Shown here piece after piece: positions 35,460 to 44,178 of a stretch of 64,000 nucleotides of DNA. The stretch lies in NCBI RefSeq assembly GCF_004571135.1, contig NZ_SPSB01000004.1:761980-825979 (forward strand), read 5' to 3'. The DNA is from Algoriphagus kandeliae. GTDB taxonomy: Bacteria; Bacteroidota; Bacteroidia; Cytophagales; Cyclobacteriaceae. Under the pieces are notes generated by a model that was not told the origin of the DNA, searched no databases, and saw nothing but the letters and a program-made list of their open reading frames with translations. A program made the position numbers and the translations under genes. The number at the start of each line of letters is the position of its first letter. Within the stretch, counting starts at the first letter, position 1.

Positions 35460-35527
35460 AACTTCATCCGAATCGATTCCTGCTGGAAGAAGAAGACCGA
35501 CTGTTTAAAGAACGACTCAAATTTTAA
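35396..35527 (+). CDS. Possible 43-residue basic protein overlapping the thioredoxin end
   Basis: An ATG at 35396, inside the thioredoxin gene in another frame, opens 43 codons to the TAA at 35525-35527. The peptide starts MAKSWNHDKKRFGSSSK and ends EEEDRLFKERLKF; it is charged, and its last 23 codons lie past the thioredoxin stop in otherwise unused DNA that reads like coding sequence (GAA, GAC, CGA, CTG, AAA). AAGAGGAAAA lies just upstream. It may be a real small gene coupled to thioredoxin, or chance. No family recognised. Confidence 0.3.
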   Translation: MAKSWNHDKKRFGSSSKRVLLKLHPNRFLLEEEDRLFKERLKF

Positions 35528-35541
35528 TAATTCATTCATAA

Positions 35542-35569
35542 AAAAAGCTCCTTTAAAAGGAGCTTTTTC
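35542..35569. terminator. Bidirectional terminator between thioredoxin and the RluB-like gene
   Basis: GCTCCTTT and AAAGGAGC form a perfect 8-bp stem around a single A, flanked by A-runs on the left and T-runs on the right, so it can act on both strands of these convergent genes. Confidence 0.82.
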
Positions 35570-35570
35570 A

Positions 35571-36770
35571 TTAGGTGAAATATTTCAATCGCATGACTTC
35601 CTTTTCAGTCAGGAAGCGGTAATGTCCACGCTTGAGGTCTTTTTTATCCAAACCTGCATATAATACACGGTCAAGAGCAGTCACATCATAACCTAGGTGA
35701 GCAAATATTCTTCTCACGATACGGTTTCTTCCAATGTGGATTTCCAACCCCAAAATCTTCCTATCCAAAGAAAGTACCTGCAAGTCACCAACTGGAGCGG
35801 GGCCATCCTCAAGGGTTAAACCTTCCCGAATCGCCTCTTCATCATTTTTAGTCAAAGGCTTGTCCAAGGTAACCTGATATATCTTTTTAATCTCATTTGA
35901 AGGATGCGAAAGCTTGGCAGCCAATTCCCCGTCATTGGTAAAAAGCAATAACCCAGTGGTATTTCGGTCCAGCCTTCCAACAGGAAAAATTCGCTCCTCA
36001 CATGCATTCTCTACCAGATTCATAACCGTTTTCCGTTCCATAGGATCATCCGTTGTGGTGATGAAATCCTTTGGTTTATTTAATAGCAAATAAACCGGCT
36101 TTTCAGGATTGATTCGTTTGCCGTTATAAACAACCCGATCATTTCGATGGACTTTCAATCCCAATTCGGTCACCACCTTGCCATTCACAGAAACAAGACC
36201 TTGGGCGATCAACTCATCTGCCTCTCTTCGAGAACAAATTCCAGAATTTGCAATGTATTTATTCAGGCGAATTTCGTCCTGATCTTGATTCTTTTTACCC
36301 TTGGGAACATTTTCGAATTGGTATTCTGGCCTTATTAAATCCTGATTTTGGATTCTAGAAGGTCTGTTCTTGCCGAAGCCCTTTTTGGTAGGTTTATTTC
36401 CGGAAAAACCTTCGGATTTATCGCCATAAATAGGCTTTTGATCTTTTCCCCTTCCCAAATAAACTCGCCCCGAAGACTTGGATTCCTTCGGTTGAGGTCT
36501 TCCTTTACCGGATTCCTCTTCTCCAAAAAATCGCTTACCTGGCTTGGAATCTTTTGAAAATTTTGGTCGGTCGTCTTCCTCAAATTTCTTTTTGAAAGAA
36601 GGCTTTCCGCCTTTCTTTTCGAATTTACCTCCTTTTGGACCGCCCTTTTTTTCAGAGGATCCAAAGAATCTTTTTTTGGACTCAAATCCTGAGAAATCCT
36701 GAGATTTCTCTTCTTTTTTACCTTCCTTTTCTTGATTGAAAAAAGGCTTTCTCGAATTGTTTTTTCTCAT
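35571..36770 (-). CDS. RluB/RsuA-type pseudouridine synthase with long basic N-terminal tail
   Basis: 399 residues. Residues 1-165 are a low-complexity tail rich in Lys, Gly, Phe, Ser and Glu (for example KKGGPKGGKFEKKGGKP), likely disordered and RNA-binding. An S4 domain follows (IRLNKYIANSGICSRREAD), then the RsuA/RluB/E/F core with the catalytic Asp in PVGRLDRNTTGLLLFTNDG. These enzymes convert uridine to pseudouridine in 23S or 16S rRNA. The core alone (about 235 residues) matches the usual family length; the tail is an added Bacteroidota-type feature. Which rRNA position is modified cannot be told. Confidence 0.92.
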   Translation of the reverse strand: MRKNNSRKPFFNQEKEGKKEEKSQDFSGFESKKRFFGSSEKKGGPKGGKFEKKGGKPSFKKKFEEDDRPKFSKDSKPGKRFFGEEESGKGRPQPKESKSSGRVYLGRGKDQKPIYGDKSEGFSGNKPTKKGFGKNRPSRIQNQDLIRPEYQFENVPKGKKNQDQDEIRLNKYIANSGICSRREADELIAQGLVSVNGKVVTELGLKVHRNDRVVYNGKRINPEKPVYLLLNKPKDFITTTDDPMERKTVMNLVENACEERIFPVGRLDRNTTGLLLFTNDGELAAKLSHPSNEIKKIYQVTLDKPLTKNDEEAIREGLTLEDGPAPVGDLQVLSLDRKILGLEIHIGRNRIVRRIFAHLGYDVTALDRVLYAGLDKKDLKRGHYRFLTEKEVMRLKYFT

Positions 36771-36880
36771 AAGTATGCAGCATCACTGCTGTATTTAATT
36801 TTTAAAATAAGCAATTGAAATTCAATGGCTTAAATAGCCCGCAAAGATACAGGCTTTTTATCAAATAAGTTGCAAAAGAT

Positions 36881-37693
36881 TTACTTCTTTCCTAGATAAT
36901 AAGCTTGGGTAGCTTTTCTAACAGACCCTTCCTTTAACAATAATTCTTTTGCTTGATCAGCATCCAAACCTGTGGCCTCCATAATCATTCGTGTACCCCG
37001 CTCCACCAATTTGGCATTAGAAAGCTGCATATCCACCATTTTATTACCTTTGACTCTTCCCAATTTGATCATTGTCGTGGTGGAGATCATATTTAAAACC
37101 AACTTCTGAGCTGTCCCTGCTTTCATACGGGTACTTCCTGTCACAAATTCTGGCCCAACGATGACTTCAATAGGATGCTCAACTTCTTTACTTAATGGAG
37201 AATCTGGATTACAGGTAATGCAGCCTGTCAGCAATCCTTTCTCTTTCGCCTTCTTTACCCCACCGATTACATAAGGAGTAGTACCTGAAGCTGCAATTCC
37301 AATGACAGTATCCAATTCATTGAAACCGTATTCCTGAATGTCATGCCAAGCCTGATTTGGGTCATCCTCAGCATTTTCTACCGCTTTTCGAATTGCGGCA
37401 TCTCCTCCTGCAATTAATCCGATCACCCAATCATCAGGAACTCCATAGGTAGGAGGACATTCAGAAGCATCCAAAATTCCTAATCTCCCAGAGGTCCCTG
37501 CTCCTATGTAGAAAAGCCTTCCCCCTTCTCGCATTTTAGGAACAATCTTTTCCACCAAAGCAGTAATTTTCGGAATTACCTCTTTGACCGCTTTGGGCAC
37601 CTTATGGTCTTCCTGATTGATATTTCGAAGCAATTCCTCGATGGACATTTGCTCCAAATTATCGTATAAAGAACTCGTTTCAGTTACCTTCAT
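36881..37693 (-). CDS. murQ: N-acetylmuramic acid 6-phosphate etherase MurQ
   Basis: 270 residues. The SIS fold is clear: GRLFYIGAGTSGRLGILDASECPPTYG, then GIAASGTTPYVIGGVKKAK and FVTGSTRMKAGTAQKLVLN, matching MurQ. The enzyme removes lactate from MurNAc-6-phosphate to give GlcNAc-6-phosphate during peptidoglycan recycling. It overlaps the preceding kinase gene by 4 nt, so kinase and etherase act in sequence. Slightly shorter than the ~300 residues of E. coli MurQ at the C-terminus, but with all active-site loops. Confidence 0.96.
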   Translation of the reverse strand: MKVTETSSLYDNLEQMSIEELLRNINQEDHKVPKAVKEVIPKITALVEKIVPKMREGGRLFYIGAGTSGRLGILDASECPPTYGVPDDWVIGLIAGGDAAIRKAVENAEDDPNQAWHDIQEYGFNELDTVIGIAASGTTPYVIGGVKKAKEKGLLTGCITCNPDSPLSKEVEHPIEVIVGPEFVTGSTRMKAGTAQKLVLNMISTTTMIKLGRVKGNKMVDMQLSNAKLVERGTRMIMEATGLDADQAKELLLKEGSVRKATQAYYLGKK

Positions 37694-38532
37694 AGCATTT
37701 CTTGGTGGTATAGTGTGAGACCTGCGATTGGGCTTTCGATTATTAATTTTACATGAAGACCTTTATCAGAAGCAGCTTTGCGAAGAATATCGCTGTTGTA
37801 ATAGGCAATAGAGCCTACAAAGTTGACAGGTTTATTTTGGAAATTATCATATCGGCAAATATGCTTTTCAAAGAACTCCATAAATGAGTCATAATAAAGC
37901 CGATAACAATAAGGGTGGCTTTTATGCTCGGTAATGAACCGGCAAAAACTTGCCATATATCTGTTGGGAAAAGGTTTTCGATAAACATTTTCTTGAATAA
38001 TGGCTTGAGTCAATTGAAATTGACCAACTAGATCTTTCCTGATTTCCTGAGGCATATCCTCATAAATAAAATCCTGAAGAAGTTTTCTGCCTATGTAGCC
38101 TCCACCTCCTTCATCCCCTAAGATATAGCCTGGAGCCGGTCTATTGGCTATGATTTTATTTCCATCATAATCACAACTATTGGATCCAGTTCCTAGAATA
38201 CAGGCAATTCCCGCATCATGGCCACAGGTAGCCCGAGCCGCAGCTGCTAAGTCATGATCTACTTCGATTGATGCTGTTGGGAAAACAGTGGATAAGGCTT
38301 TTGCCACTTCACCTTTGCGTTCCGGTGTTGAACAACCCGCTCCGTAATAGTGGATTTCCCTAATTTCCTCCTTAAGATTCAATAAAAAGTCAACCTGCAT
38401 TTGAGAAGCCATCTGCTCTGAAGTCTGGTAGTAAGGATTAAATCCCACTCCACGAAATTGAGAAATCTGGCCATTGGCATGAATTACTCTCCAGTCTGTT
38501 TTACTGGAACCGCTATCTGCTATTAATATCAT
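37690..38532 (-). CDS. N-acetylglucosamine/N-acetylmuramate kinase (BadF/BadG ATPase family)
   Basis: 280 residues of the ASKHA kinase fold: phosphate-1 loop ILIADSGSSKTDWRV, then GAGCSTPERK, the phosphate-2 loop GIACILGTGSNSCDYDG and GYILGDEGGGGYIGRKLL. Proteins of this type phosphorylate amino sugars. The 4-nt overlap with murQ makes a MurNAc kinase role attractive, since MurQ needs MurNAc-6-phosphate; GlcNAc kinase activity is also possible. The gene starts 1 nt after the cytochrome b5-like gene stop. Cytoplasmic. Confidence 0.85.
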   Translation of the reverse strand: MILIADSGSSKTDWRVIHANGQISQFRGVGFNPYYQTSEQMASQMQVDFLLNLKEEIREIHYYGAGCSTPERKGEVAKALSTVFPTASIEVDHDLAAAARATCGHDAGIACILGTGSNSCDYDGNKIIANRPAPGYILGDEGGGGYIGRKLLQDFIYEDMPQEIRKDLVGQFQLTQAIIQENVYRKPFPNRYMASFCRFITEHKSHPYCYRLYYDSFMEFFEKHICRYDNFQNKPVNFVGSIAYYNSDILRKAASDKGLHVKLIIESPIAGLTLYHQEML

Positions 38533-38533
38533 A

Positions 38534-38761
38534 TTAAATCAATCTTCCAATAGGTTTGAATCGCTCAAAAACCTGTTCCGTATGAGGCGCATCATTTAAT
38601 TCCTCTGTAAGGTCTTGCCCAGCCCAGTGCTCATAATGTTTTCCGGTTTTCCAAAGTCGGGAATCAGTCACATCATAAATCACTCCGCGAAAAGCAATCC
38701 ATACCTCTGGTTTGTCTTGCCCATTTCGAAGGGCAAGCTGCTGCCTTGTATAGGTTTTCAT
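38534..38761 (-). CDS. Small soluble cytochrome b5-like heme-binding domain protein
   Basis: 75 residues, a single cytochrome b5/steroid-binding-type domain: VWIAFRGVIYDVTDSRLW, then HYEHWAGQDLTEELNDAPH. H42 or H45 and H60 are candidate heme ligands. No signal peptide or membrane anchor, so it is probably cytoplasmic. It overlaps the arginase-like gene by 1 nt (TAATG) and ends 1 nt before the kinase gene, within a tightly packed operon. Whether heme is actually bound is uncertain because the usual HPGG motif is absent. Confidence 0.8.
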   Translation of the reverse strand: MKTYTRQQLALRNGQDKPEVWIAFRGVIYDVTDSRLWKTGKHYEHWAGQDLTEELNDAPHTEQVFERFKPIGRLI

Positions 38762-39915
38762 TAAAGCAATTTGATCTGGGCATTAATCCAACGCTCAGGA
38801 ATCTCTCCTTTTTGGGCAGTTTGGTAATCGGAATAGCTACAAGGAACGGTAGAACTCCCACGCTCAAAATGATCTTTATCTCCATGGGGAATTTCCATCC
38901 ACCATTTTCCGCTTCGCTTACTTTTGTAAAAAACCAAGGTATTTGGCTTGGAATCAAGAGAAACCGTGTACTTGATGTAGTCACTGCTTTTAAATGACAA
39001 GCTGTCCTTTCTTGAATAAAACCCTTCGATAAAATACCAAATCATCACTGCAGCCACCATGGCTGTTTTATTTTGGGCATCATCATAGTAAGGTTCGTAT
39101 CCATAGAGACCGAATGAACTCAATTTTTCATTCATCCCGGCAAACCAACAGATTTGACATGCTTCTTCCGCGGTTAAGCCAAAAGGATTCGCCTCGAACA
39201 CACCCGGAGCATCTGAAGATTGGATGGCTGACAGATCAAAACTCAATAAATCCGCATTTCGAATTATAGGCTCAATTTCCTTAAACTCCTTTCGAACCAT
39301 ACCCAATCGCATATGGTCGAAATACAACTTCTCAATGACGTTAATTAGTGTGGGATCTACTAAATAGCTTTGATAGGCTAAATGGGAATAAGTAAAAAGA
39401 AAATTAGGCTGGTGAAGAATGATTTCTTGGGTATGTTTATCGGCCATTGGCCCTTCCTCTTCCATGTCCAATTTGGCATCAACAGTCAGAAGGCTGACCA
39501 ATTTTTTCATTTTCTCATAGGACAAATATTGACCAATATCTAGATCATGCGTTCCTCCCAGATAAATTGGCAATACTTGTTTTTTCATTAGGTAATCCCC
39601 GACTTTTTGGATTCTCTCATAGGTTTCCTGAAGATTTTCTCCAGGGATCAAATCACCCAAATCTGCCACCCGATAAGGTCCAATTCCTCTTTTCAGCGAG
39701 TAAAGTTTTTCCCGAATTTCTGAAGCACCTCTTTCGGCACTTTTTGAATGCTGGACTCCTCTTGTTTCTTTTAATCCAACAAGAGCTATTTGAATTCCCT
39801 TTAAATCGGGGAATTCCTCGCCATACCAATGGATCTGTTTGAAAAAAGAGTTATCTGGATATTTTTTCTGCCAAAGAAATTCGGCAACTGGTTCAAAAAA
39901 AGACTGAATACTCAT
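38761..39915 (-). CDS. Arginase/formimidoylglutamase-fold protein with altered metal site
   Basis: 384 residues of the ureohydrolase fold. Family motifs are recognisable but changed. GGTHDLDIG keeps H123. DAHxD has become DAKLD (D146, K148, D150), and DxD has become DLS (D227, S229). Two of six usual manganese ligands are therefore replaced, so it may use one metal, a different reaction, or be a pseudoenzyme. Formimidoylglutamase (histidine breakdown) is the usual annotation of such Bacteroidota proteins, but no hut genes are here. It is the first gene of an operon with the b5-like protein, the kinase and murQ. Confidence 0.8.
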   Translation of the reverse strand: MSIQSFFEPVAEFLWQKKYPDNSFFKQIHWYGEEFPDLKGIQIALVGLKETRGVQHSKSAERGASEIREKLYSLKRGIGPYRVADLGDLIPGENLQETYERIQKVGDYLMKKQVLPIYLGGTHDLDIGQYLSYEKMKKLVSLLTVDAKLDMEEEGPMADKHTQEIILHQPNFLFTYSHLAYQSYLVDPTLINVIEKLYFDHMRLGMVRKEFKEIEPIIRNADLLSFDLSAIQSSDAPGVFEANPFGLTAEEACQICWFAGMNEKLSSFGLYGYEPYYDDAQNKTAMVAAVMIWYFIEGFYSRKDSLSFKSSDYIKYTVSLDSKPNTLVFYKSKRSGKWWMEIPHGDKDHFERGSSTVPCSYSDYQTAQKGEIPERWINAQIKLL

Positions 39916-39945
39916 ACGGGTGTGTTAGATTTTAAAAATAATCAA

Positions 39946-39975
39946 AAAGAAGCATCCACCGAAGACTGCTTCTTT
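39946..39975 (-). terminator. Hairpin upstream of the arginase-like gene
   Basis: AAAGAAGCA (39946-39954) pairs perfectly with TGCTTCTTT (39967-39975). On the minus strand the stem is followed by a U-rich stretch. With the hairpin at 40004 it separates nqrF from the arginase operon. Confidence 0.55.
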
Positions 39976-40003
39976 AAAAAGGCTTATCATCCTTTTATAT
40001 AAT

Positions 40004-40041
40004 AAAAAAAGTCTGTCTCAGTTTTTGAGACAGACTTTTTT
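40004..40041 (-). terminator. Rho-independent terminator of nqrF
   Basis: GTCTGTCTCA and TGAGACAGAC form a perfect 10-bp stem with a GTTTT loop, with A-runs and T-runs on its flanks. It starts just after the nqrF stop codon at 40045. Confidence 0.88.
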
Positions 40042-40044
40042 GTT

Positions 40045-41349
40045 TTATCCTCCGAAGTCATCGAATCGGATGTTCTCATCCGGAATTCCTAGATCATCGA
40101 GCATTTTTAATACCGCTGCGTTCATCAAAGGAGGTCCGCAAAGGTAGTATTCGATCTCATCTGGCTCTGGATGATTCTTCAGATAGTTGTCATACAATAC
40201 CTGGTGAATGAATCCTACATAACCGTCACCTTCTTCATCATCGAGGGATTTCTTGATCTTCCAATTGTCTTCTGGAAGGGGCTCAGAAAGTCCGATGTAG
40301 AATTTGAAATTAGGGAAGTCTTTTTCGATCGCTCGGAAATGAGGTACGTAGAATAGTTCTTTCTTAGAACGTCCTCCGTACCAGTAAGAAACCTTACGAT
40401 GAGTTTTCTCAGTATGGAATAGGTGGAAGATATGAGATCTCAATGGAGCCATACCAGCACCACCACCGATATAGATCATTTCACGCTGAGTTGGATTGAT
40501 GTGGAATTCACCGTAAGGACCAGAAATAGTTACTTTATCACCTGGCTTTCTAGAGAATACGTAAGAGGAACATACCCCTGGATTCACATCCATCCACTTG
40601 TTATTCGCTCTATCCCATGGTGGAGTAGCGATACGAATAGTCAACATGATGATGTTCCCTTCAGCTGGGTGGTTGGCCATGGAGTAAGCTCGGAAAAGCT
40701 CCTCGTCATTTTTCATTACCAAATCCCACAATCCGAATTTATCCCAATCACTCTTGTATACATCTGCTGGGTGACCCAACTCAGGATGCGGAGTGATGTC
40801 GATATCTTTGAAATTAACCGTGATTGGTGGAACGTCAATTTGGATATAACCTCCGGATTCGAAGTCGAGTGTCTCGCCTTCAGGAAGTTTTACCTTAAAT
40901 TCCTTGATAAAGGTAGAAACGTTATAGTTGGAGATAACTTCGCATTCCCACTTCTTGATTCCGAAAATTTCTTCCGGAACGCGGATTTTCATATCCTGCT
41001 TTACCTTCACCTGGCAAGCCAATCGGACATTTCCTTGCTGCTCTGCTCGGCTAAGGTGACCAACTTCGGTTGGAAGGACTTCACCGCCTCCTTCTTCTAC
41101 TACGCACTTGCACATCGCACAAGTACCACCCCCTCCACATGCTGAAGGAAGGAAAATCTTCTGATTACCCAAAGTTGAAAGCAAGCTAGTACCCGCCGAA
41201 GCGATGATAGGGCTGCCTTCATCTCCGTTGATGACGATTTTCACATCTCCAGAGTTGACCAGTTTGGACTGAGCAAAAAGGAGGATAAAAACCAGCAACA
41301 AGATGATCAGGGTAAATGCTACGATTGACGTGATAATTACTGAACCCAT
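40045..41349 (-). CDS. nqrF: Na+-translocating NADH:quinone reductase subunit F
   Basis: 434 residues. One N-terminal membrane helix ([18 protein letters not shown]) anchors a 2Fe-2S ferredoxin domain with C71, C77, C80 and C112 ([10 protein letters not shown] and ACQVK). The FAD site RAYSMAN and the NADH site [13 protein letters not shown] follow, ending in the typical IRFDDFGG tail. NqrF takes electrons from NADH into the sodium-pumping Nqr complex. The other nqr genes are not adjacent; accD lies upstream and a terminator downstream, so this is a separated nqrF. Confidence 0.96.
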   Translation of the reverse strand: MGSVIITSIVAFTLIILLLVFILLFAQSKLVNSGDVKIVINGDEGSPIIASAGTSLLSTLGNQKIFLPSACGGGGTCAMCKCVVEEGGGEVLPTEVGHLSRAEQQGNVRLACQVKVKQDMKIRVPEEIFGIKKWECEVISNYNVSTFIKEFKVKLPEGETLDFESGGYIQIDVPPITVNFKDIDITPHPELGHPADVYKSDWDKFGLWDLVMKNDEELFRAYSMANHPAEGNIIMLTIRIATPPWDRANNKWMDVNPGVCSSYVFSRKPGDKVTISGPYGEFHINPTQREMIYIGGGAGMAPLRSHIFHLFHTEKTHRKVSYWYGGRSKKELFYVPHFRAIEKDFPNFKFYIGLSEPLPEDNWKIKKSLDDEEGDGYVGFIHQVLYDNYLKNHPEPDEIEYYLCGPPLMNAAVLKMLDDLGIPDENIRFDDFGG

Positions 41350-41487
41350 GAAATTTTGGTTTTTCTATTCTTATGGATTAAATGCCTTTTTTATAGGCGC
41401 ACAAATATATTTATTAATCATCAAAAGCATTCAACCCTTCCAATAAAATTGAGGGGGTATTCTGCTTTTTTATAAGATCATAACTGA

Positions 41488-42330
41488 TTAATTGTTCAAG
41501 AGGTTTAGCAAAGTTGTAAGTCTGTTTTTCAACTGCCGTCTATCGACAATGAAATCCAAAAATCCGTGTTCCAATACAAACTCGGAACTTTGAAAACCTT
41601 TTGGAAGATCTTTACCGATCGTCTCTCGAATAACACGAGGTCCCGCAAATCCAATCAAAGCACCAGGCTCGGCAATATTAAAATCGCCCAACATTGCATA
41701 AGAAGCGGTAACTCCTCCGGTAGTGGGATCCGTCAAAAGTGAAATGTAAGGAATCCCTGCCTGATCCAATAAAGCCAGTTTCGCAGAGGTCTTTGCCATC
41801 TGCATCAAGGAAAACCCGGCTTCCATCATTCGGGCTCCTCCTGATTTGGAAATCATCAAGAACGGAACTTTGTGTTTCAATGCGTAATCAATCGCTCGGG
41901 CAATTTTTTCTCCAACCACAGAACCCATGGATCCACCGATGAAATTAAAATCCATACAGGCAATGACGATATTCAACCCATTCATTTTACCATGGGCTGT
42001 TCGCACAGCATCTTTCAATTCGGTTTTTTCGATACTGCTTTTGATTCGAACCGGGTAAGGCTTGGTATCAGTAAACTTCAAAGGGTCCCCTGAAGTCATA
42101 TTTGCATCTAGCTCGATGAATTTGTTATCGTCAAAAAGGATTTCAAAATACTCGGCTGAACCGATTTTCACGTGATAATCATCATCCGGGCACACATAGG
42201 AATTATTCTTAAGCTCCCGCGTATGAATGATATTTCCTTTCGGGGTTTTAAACCAAAGCCCATCAGGAGCATCCTTTTTCTCAGCGGTTGAGGTTTTAAT
42301 CCCTTTATCAGTTCGTTTAAACCACGCCAT
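41488..42330 (-). CDS. accD: Acetyl-CoA carboxylase carboxyltransferase subunit beta
   Basis: 280 residues, MAWFKR start as in many Bacteroidota. The carboxyltransferase core is intact: [47 protein letters not shown] and [13 protein letters not shown]. The N-terminal zinc ribbon is degenerate: where E. coli has CxxC and CxxC, this protein has T29, G32, C47 and D50, keeping only one cysteine. The enzyme transfers a carboxyl group from biotin to acetyl-CoA to start fatty acid synthesis. Loss of the ribbon is, from memory, common in this phylum. accA is not in the window. Confidence 0.95.
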   Translation of the reverse strand: MAWFKRTDKGIKTSTAEKKDAPDGLWFKTPKGNIIHTRELKNNSYVCPDDDYHVKIGSAEYFEILFDDNKFIELDANMTSGDPLKFTDTKPYPVRIKSSIEKTELKDAVRTAHGKMNGLNIVIACMDFNFIGGSMGSVVGEKIARAIDYALKHKVPFLMISKSGGARMMEAGFSLMQMAKTSAKLALLDQAGIPYISLLTDPTTGGVTASYAMLGDFNIAEPGALIGFAGPRVIRETIGKDLPKGFQSSEFVLEHGFLDFIVDRRQLKNRLTTLLNLLNN

Positions 42331-42534
42331 ATTCGTTTTTTCTGGGTTAGAAAAGTTAAAGAAACAAATTTAGACCTTAAATCCATGAAATGAAAACAGA
42401 ACTTATCAAGCGATGACCCTTTATGTAATTCAAACTGGCTTCTAACCCGGTGATTTTTACCCACAAAATCCTAAATATTTTCTTAATTTCAGGCATTCTG
42501 GCAAGCTTCGCATAGACCCAAAATCACCTAGCCC

Positions 42535-44169
42535 ATGAGCTACACCATTATTATTGTCCTTTCTGCCATCATCCTGATTCTGGCTTACAGATTTTATGGA
42601 AATTTCGTGTACCGGAAATTTGGATTGAATGACAAAAACCCTTCTCCAGCCCATAAGCTCCGGGACGGGGTTGATTATGAGCCTAGCAAACCAATTGTAG
42701 TCTTGGGGCATCACTTTGCCTCGATTGCTGGTGCAGGACCAATTGTTGGACCGATCATAGCCGTGACATTTGGATGGATTCCTGCCATTCTTTGGATTTT
42801 GGTGGGGGGAATATTTTTTGGAGCAGTCCATGACTTGGGAAGTATGGCTGCATCACTTCGCACAGAAGGAAAATCTATTGGGGTCATAATCCGAAATCAA
42901 ATAGGCCTTCAGGGAAAACAGCTATTCGTCATCTTCAGCTTCTCGACATTAATTCTGGTAATTGGGGTTTTTGCAGACATTATCGCTAAGACCTTCATCA
43001 CCAACCCGAGTGTAGCATCGGCTTCCTTCTTATTTATTCTCCTTGCAGTAGCTTTTGGATTTGTCAACCGACTGGTTGGTAATCGAAAAAAAGCCTTTTT
43101 GATTATCTCTGTCATAGGGGTAGTCTTGATGTATTTTTCGGTTTACTTGGGGATGCTCATTCCTTTTGCTTTGGATTATAAAGCCTGGATTTTCCTGCTT
43201 TTGGCCTATGCATTTATAGCATCTGTCACTCCTGTTAGTCTACTTTTGCAGCCAAGAGATTACCTGAATAGTTTCCTACTTTATGGGATGATGATTGCTG
43301 CCATTTTGGGAGTATTTTTCGCCAATCCAAGTATTAAAATGAGTAGTGAAATCACACTCGCTACCGAAAATTTGGGGTATATCTTCCCTGTCCTATTTGT
43401 GACGATAGCCTGTGGCGCAATTAGTGGCTTTCATTCCTTGGTAGCCTCGGGCACTACTTCCAAGCAACTTGATAAAGAAAGTGATGCCAAAATCGTTGGA
43501 TTTGGGGGCATGTTGATCGAATCATTTCTTGCTATCTTATCAGTAGGGGCGGTAGTGATTTTGGAAAAAGGAGAATACCTATCTCGTCTTGGCGAAGAAG
43601 GCCCTGTGGCTCTTTTTTCGACTGGATTAGGAGGAATGATCGCTACCTTGGGAATCTCGGAGGAATTTGCAGTGAGTTTTGTAGCCTTAACGGTTTCAGC
43701 TTTTGCTTTGACCACACTCGATACTTGTACAAGATTAGCACGATTTACTGTACAAGAATATTTTGAAGATGTCAAAACTCCGGCAGGAAAGACCCTTTCT
43801 CAAAACCGCTTCATTTCAACTGGTTTGGTAGTAATTTTCTCCGCACTCCTTTTGGCTTCGGGAGAATTTGCTGTTTTATGGCCTATTTTCGGCTCTGCAA
43901 ATCAGTTGCTGGCTGCTTTGGCACTGCTAACCATTGCCGTCTGGATGATCCACAAAAAGAAAAATGCGCTATTTGTCACCATTCCCATGTTTTTTATGTT
44001 TACGGTGACTTTGGCTTCCTTAGGTCTTTTTGCCTGGAAGAATTTCCAAGACCAAGTTTATGTGCTTTCTATTATGGCGGCCTTACTATTTGTTTTGGCA
44101 ATTTCTCTAATGGTATTAGCCACTAAAAGTATCAAAAGTAAGGTCAAAGAACCCGCAAAGGCTCTTTGA
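42535..44169 (+). CDS. cstA: CstA-family carbon starvation/peptide or pyruvate transporter
   Basis: 544 residues with many membrane helices. The family starts are clear: YRFYGNFVYRKFGLNDKNP, then HHFASIAGAGPIVGPIIA, GAVHDLGSM, and ISGFHSLVASGTTSKQL later, plus TTLDTCTRLARFTVQE. CstA/BtsT-type proteins take up peptides or pyruvate during carbon limitation. Shorter than the ~700-residue E. coli CstA. Regulation is not visible. A hairpin overlapping the stop codon terminates the gene. Confidence 0.92.
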   Translation: MSYTIIIVLSAIILILAYRFYGNFVYRKFGLNDKNPSPAHKLRDGVDYEPSKPIVVLGHHFASIAGAGPIVGPIIAVTFGWIPAILWILVGGIFFGAVHDLGSMAASLRTEGKSIGVIIRNQIGLQGKQLFVIFSFSTLILVIGVFADIIAKTFITNPSVASASFLFILLAVAFGFVNRLVGNRKKAFLIISVIGVVLMYFSVYLGMLIPFALDYKAWIFLLLAYAFIASVTPVSLLLQPRDYLNSFLLYGMMIAAILGVFFANPSIKMSSEITLATENLGYIFPVLFVTIACGAISGFHSLVASGTTSKQLDKESDAKIVGFGGMLIESFLAILSVGAVVILEKGEYLSRLGEEGPVALFSTGLGGMIATLGISEEFAVSFVALTVSAFALTTLDTCTRLARFTVQEYFEDVKTPAGKTLSQNRFISTGLVVIFSALLLASGEFAVLWPIFGSANQLLAALALLTIAVWMIHKKKNALFVTIPMFFMFTVTLASLGLFAWKNFQDQVYVLSIMAALLFVLAISLMVLATKSIKSKVKEPAKAL

Positions 44170-44170
44170 C
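44143..44170 (+). terminator. Hairpin at the cstA stop codon
   Basis: GTCAAAGAACC (44143-44153) pairs with GGCTCTTTGAC (44160-44170) with one mismatch, overlapping the stop codon, and is followed by a short pyrimidine run. It probably separates cstA from the convergent barrel gene. Confidence 0.5.
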
Positions 44171-44178
44171 CATTTCTC

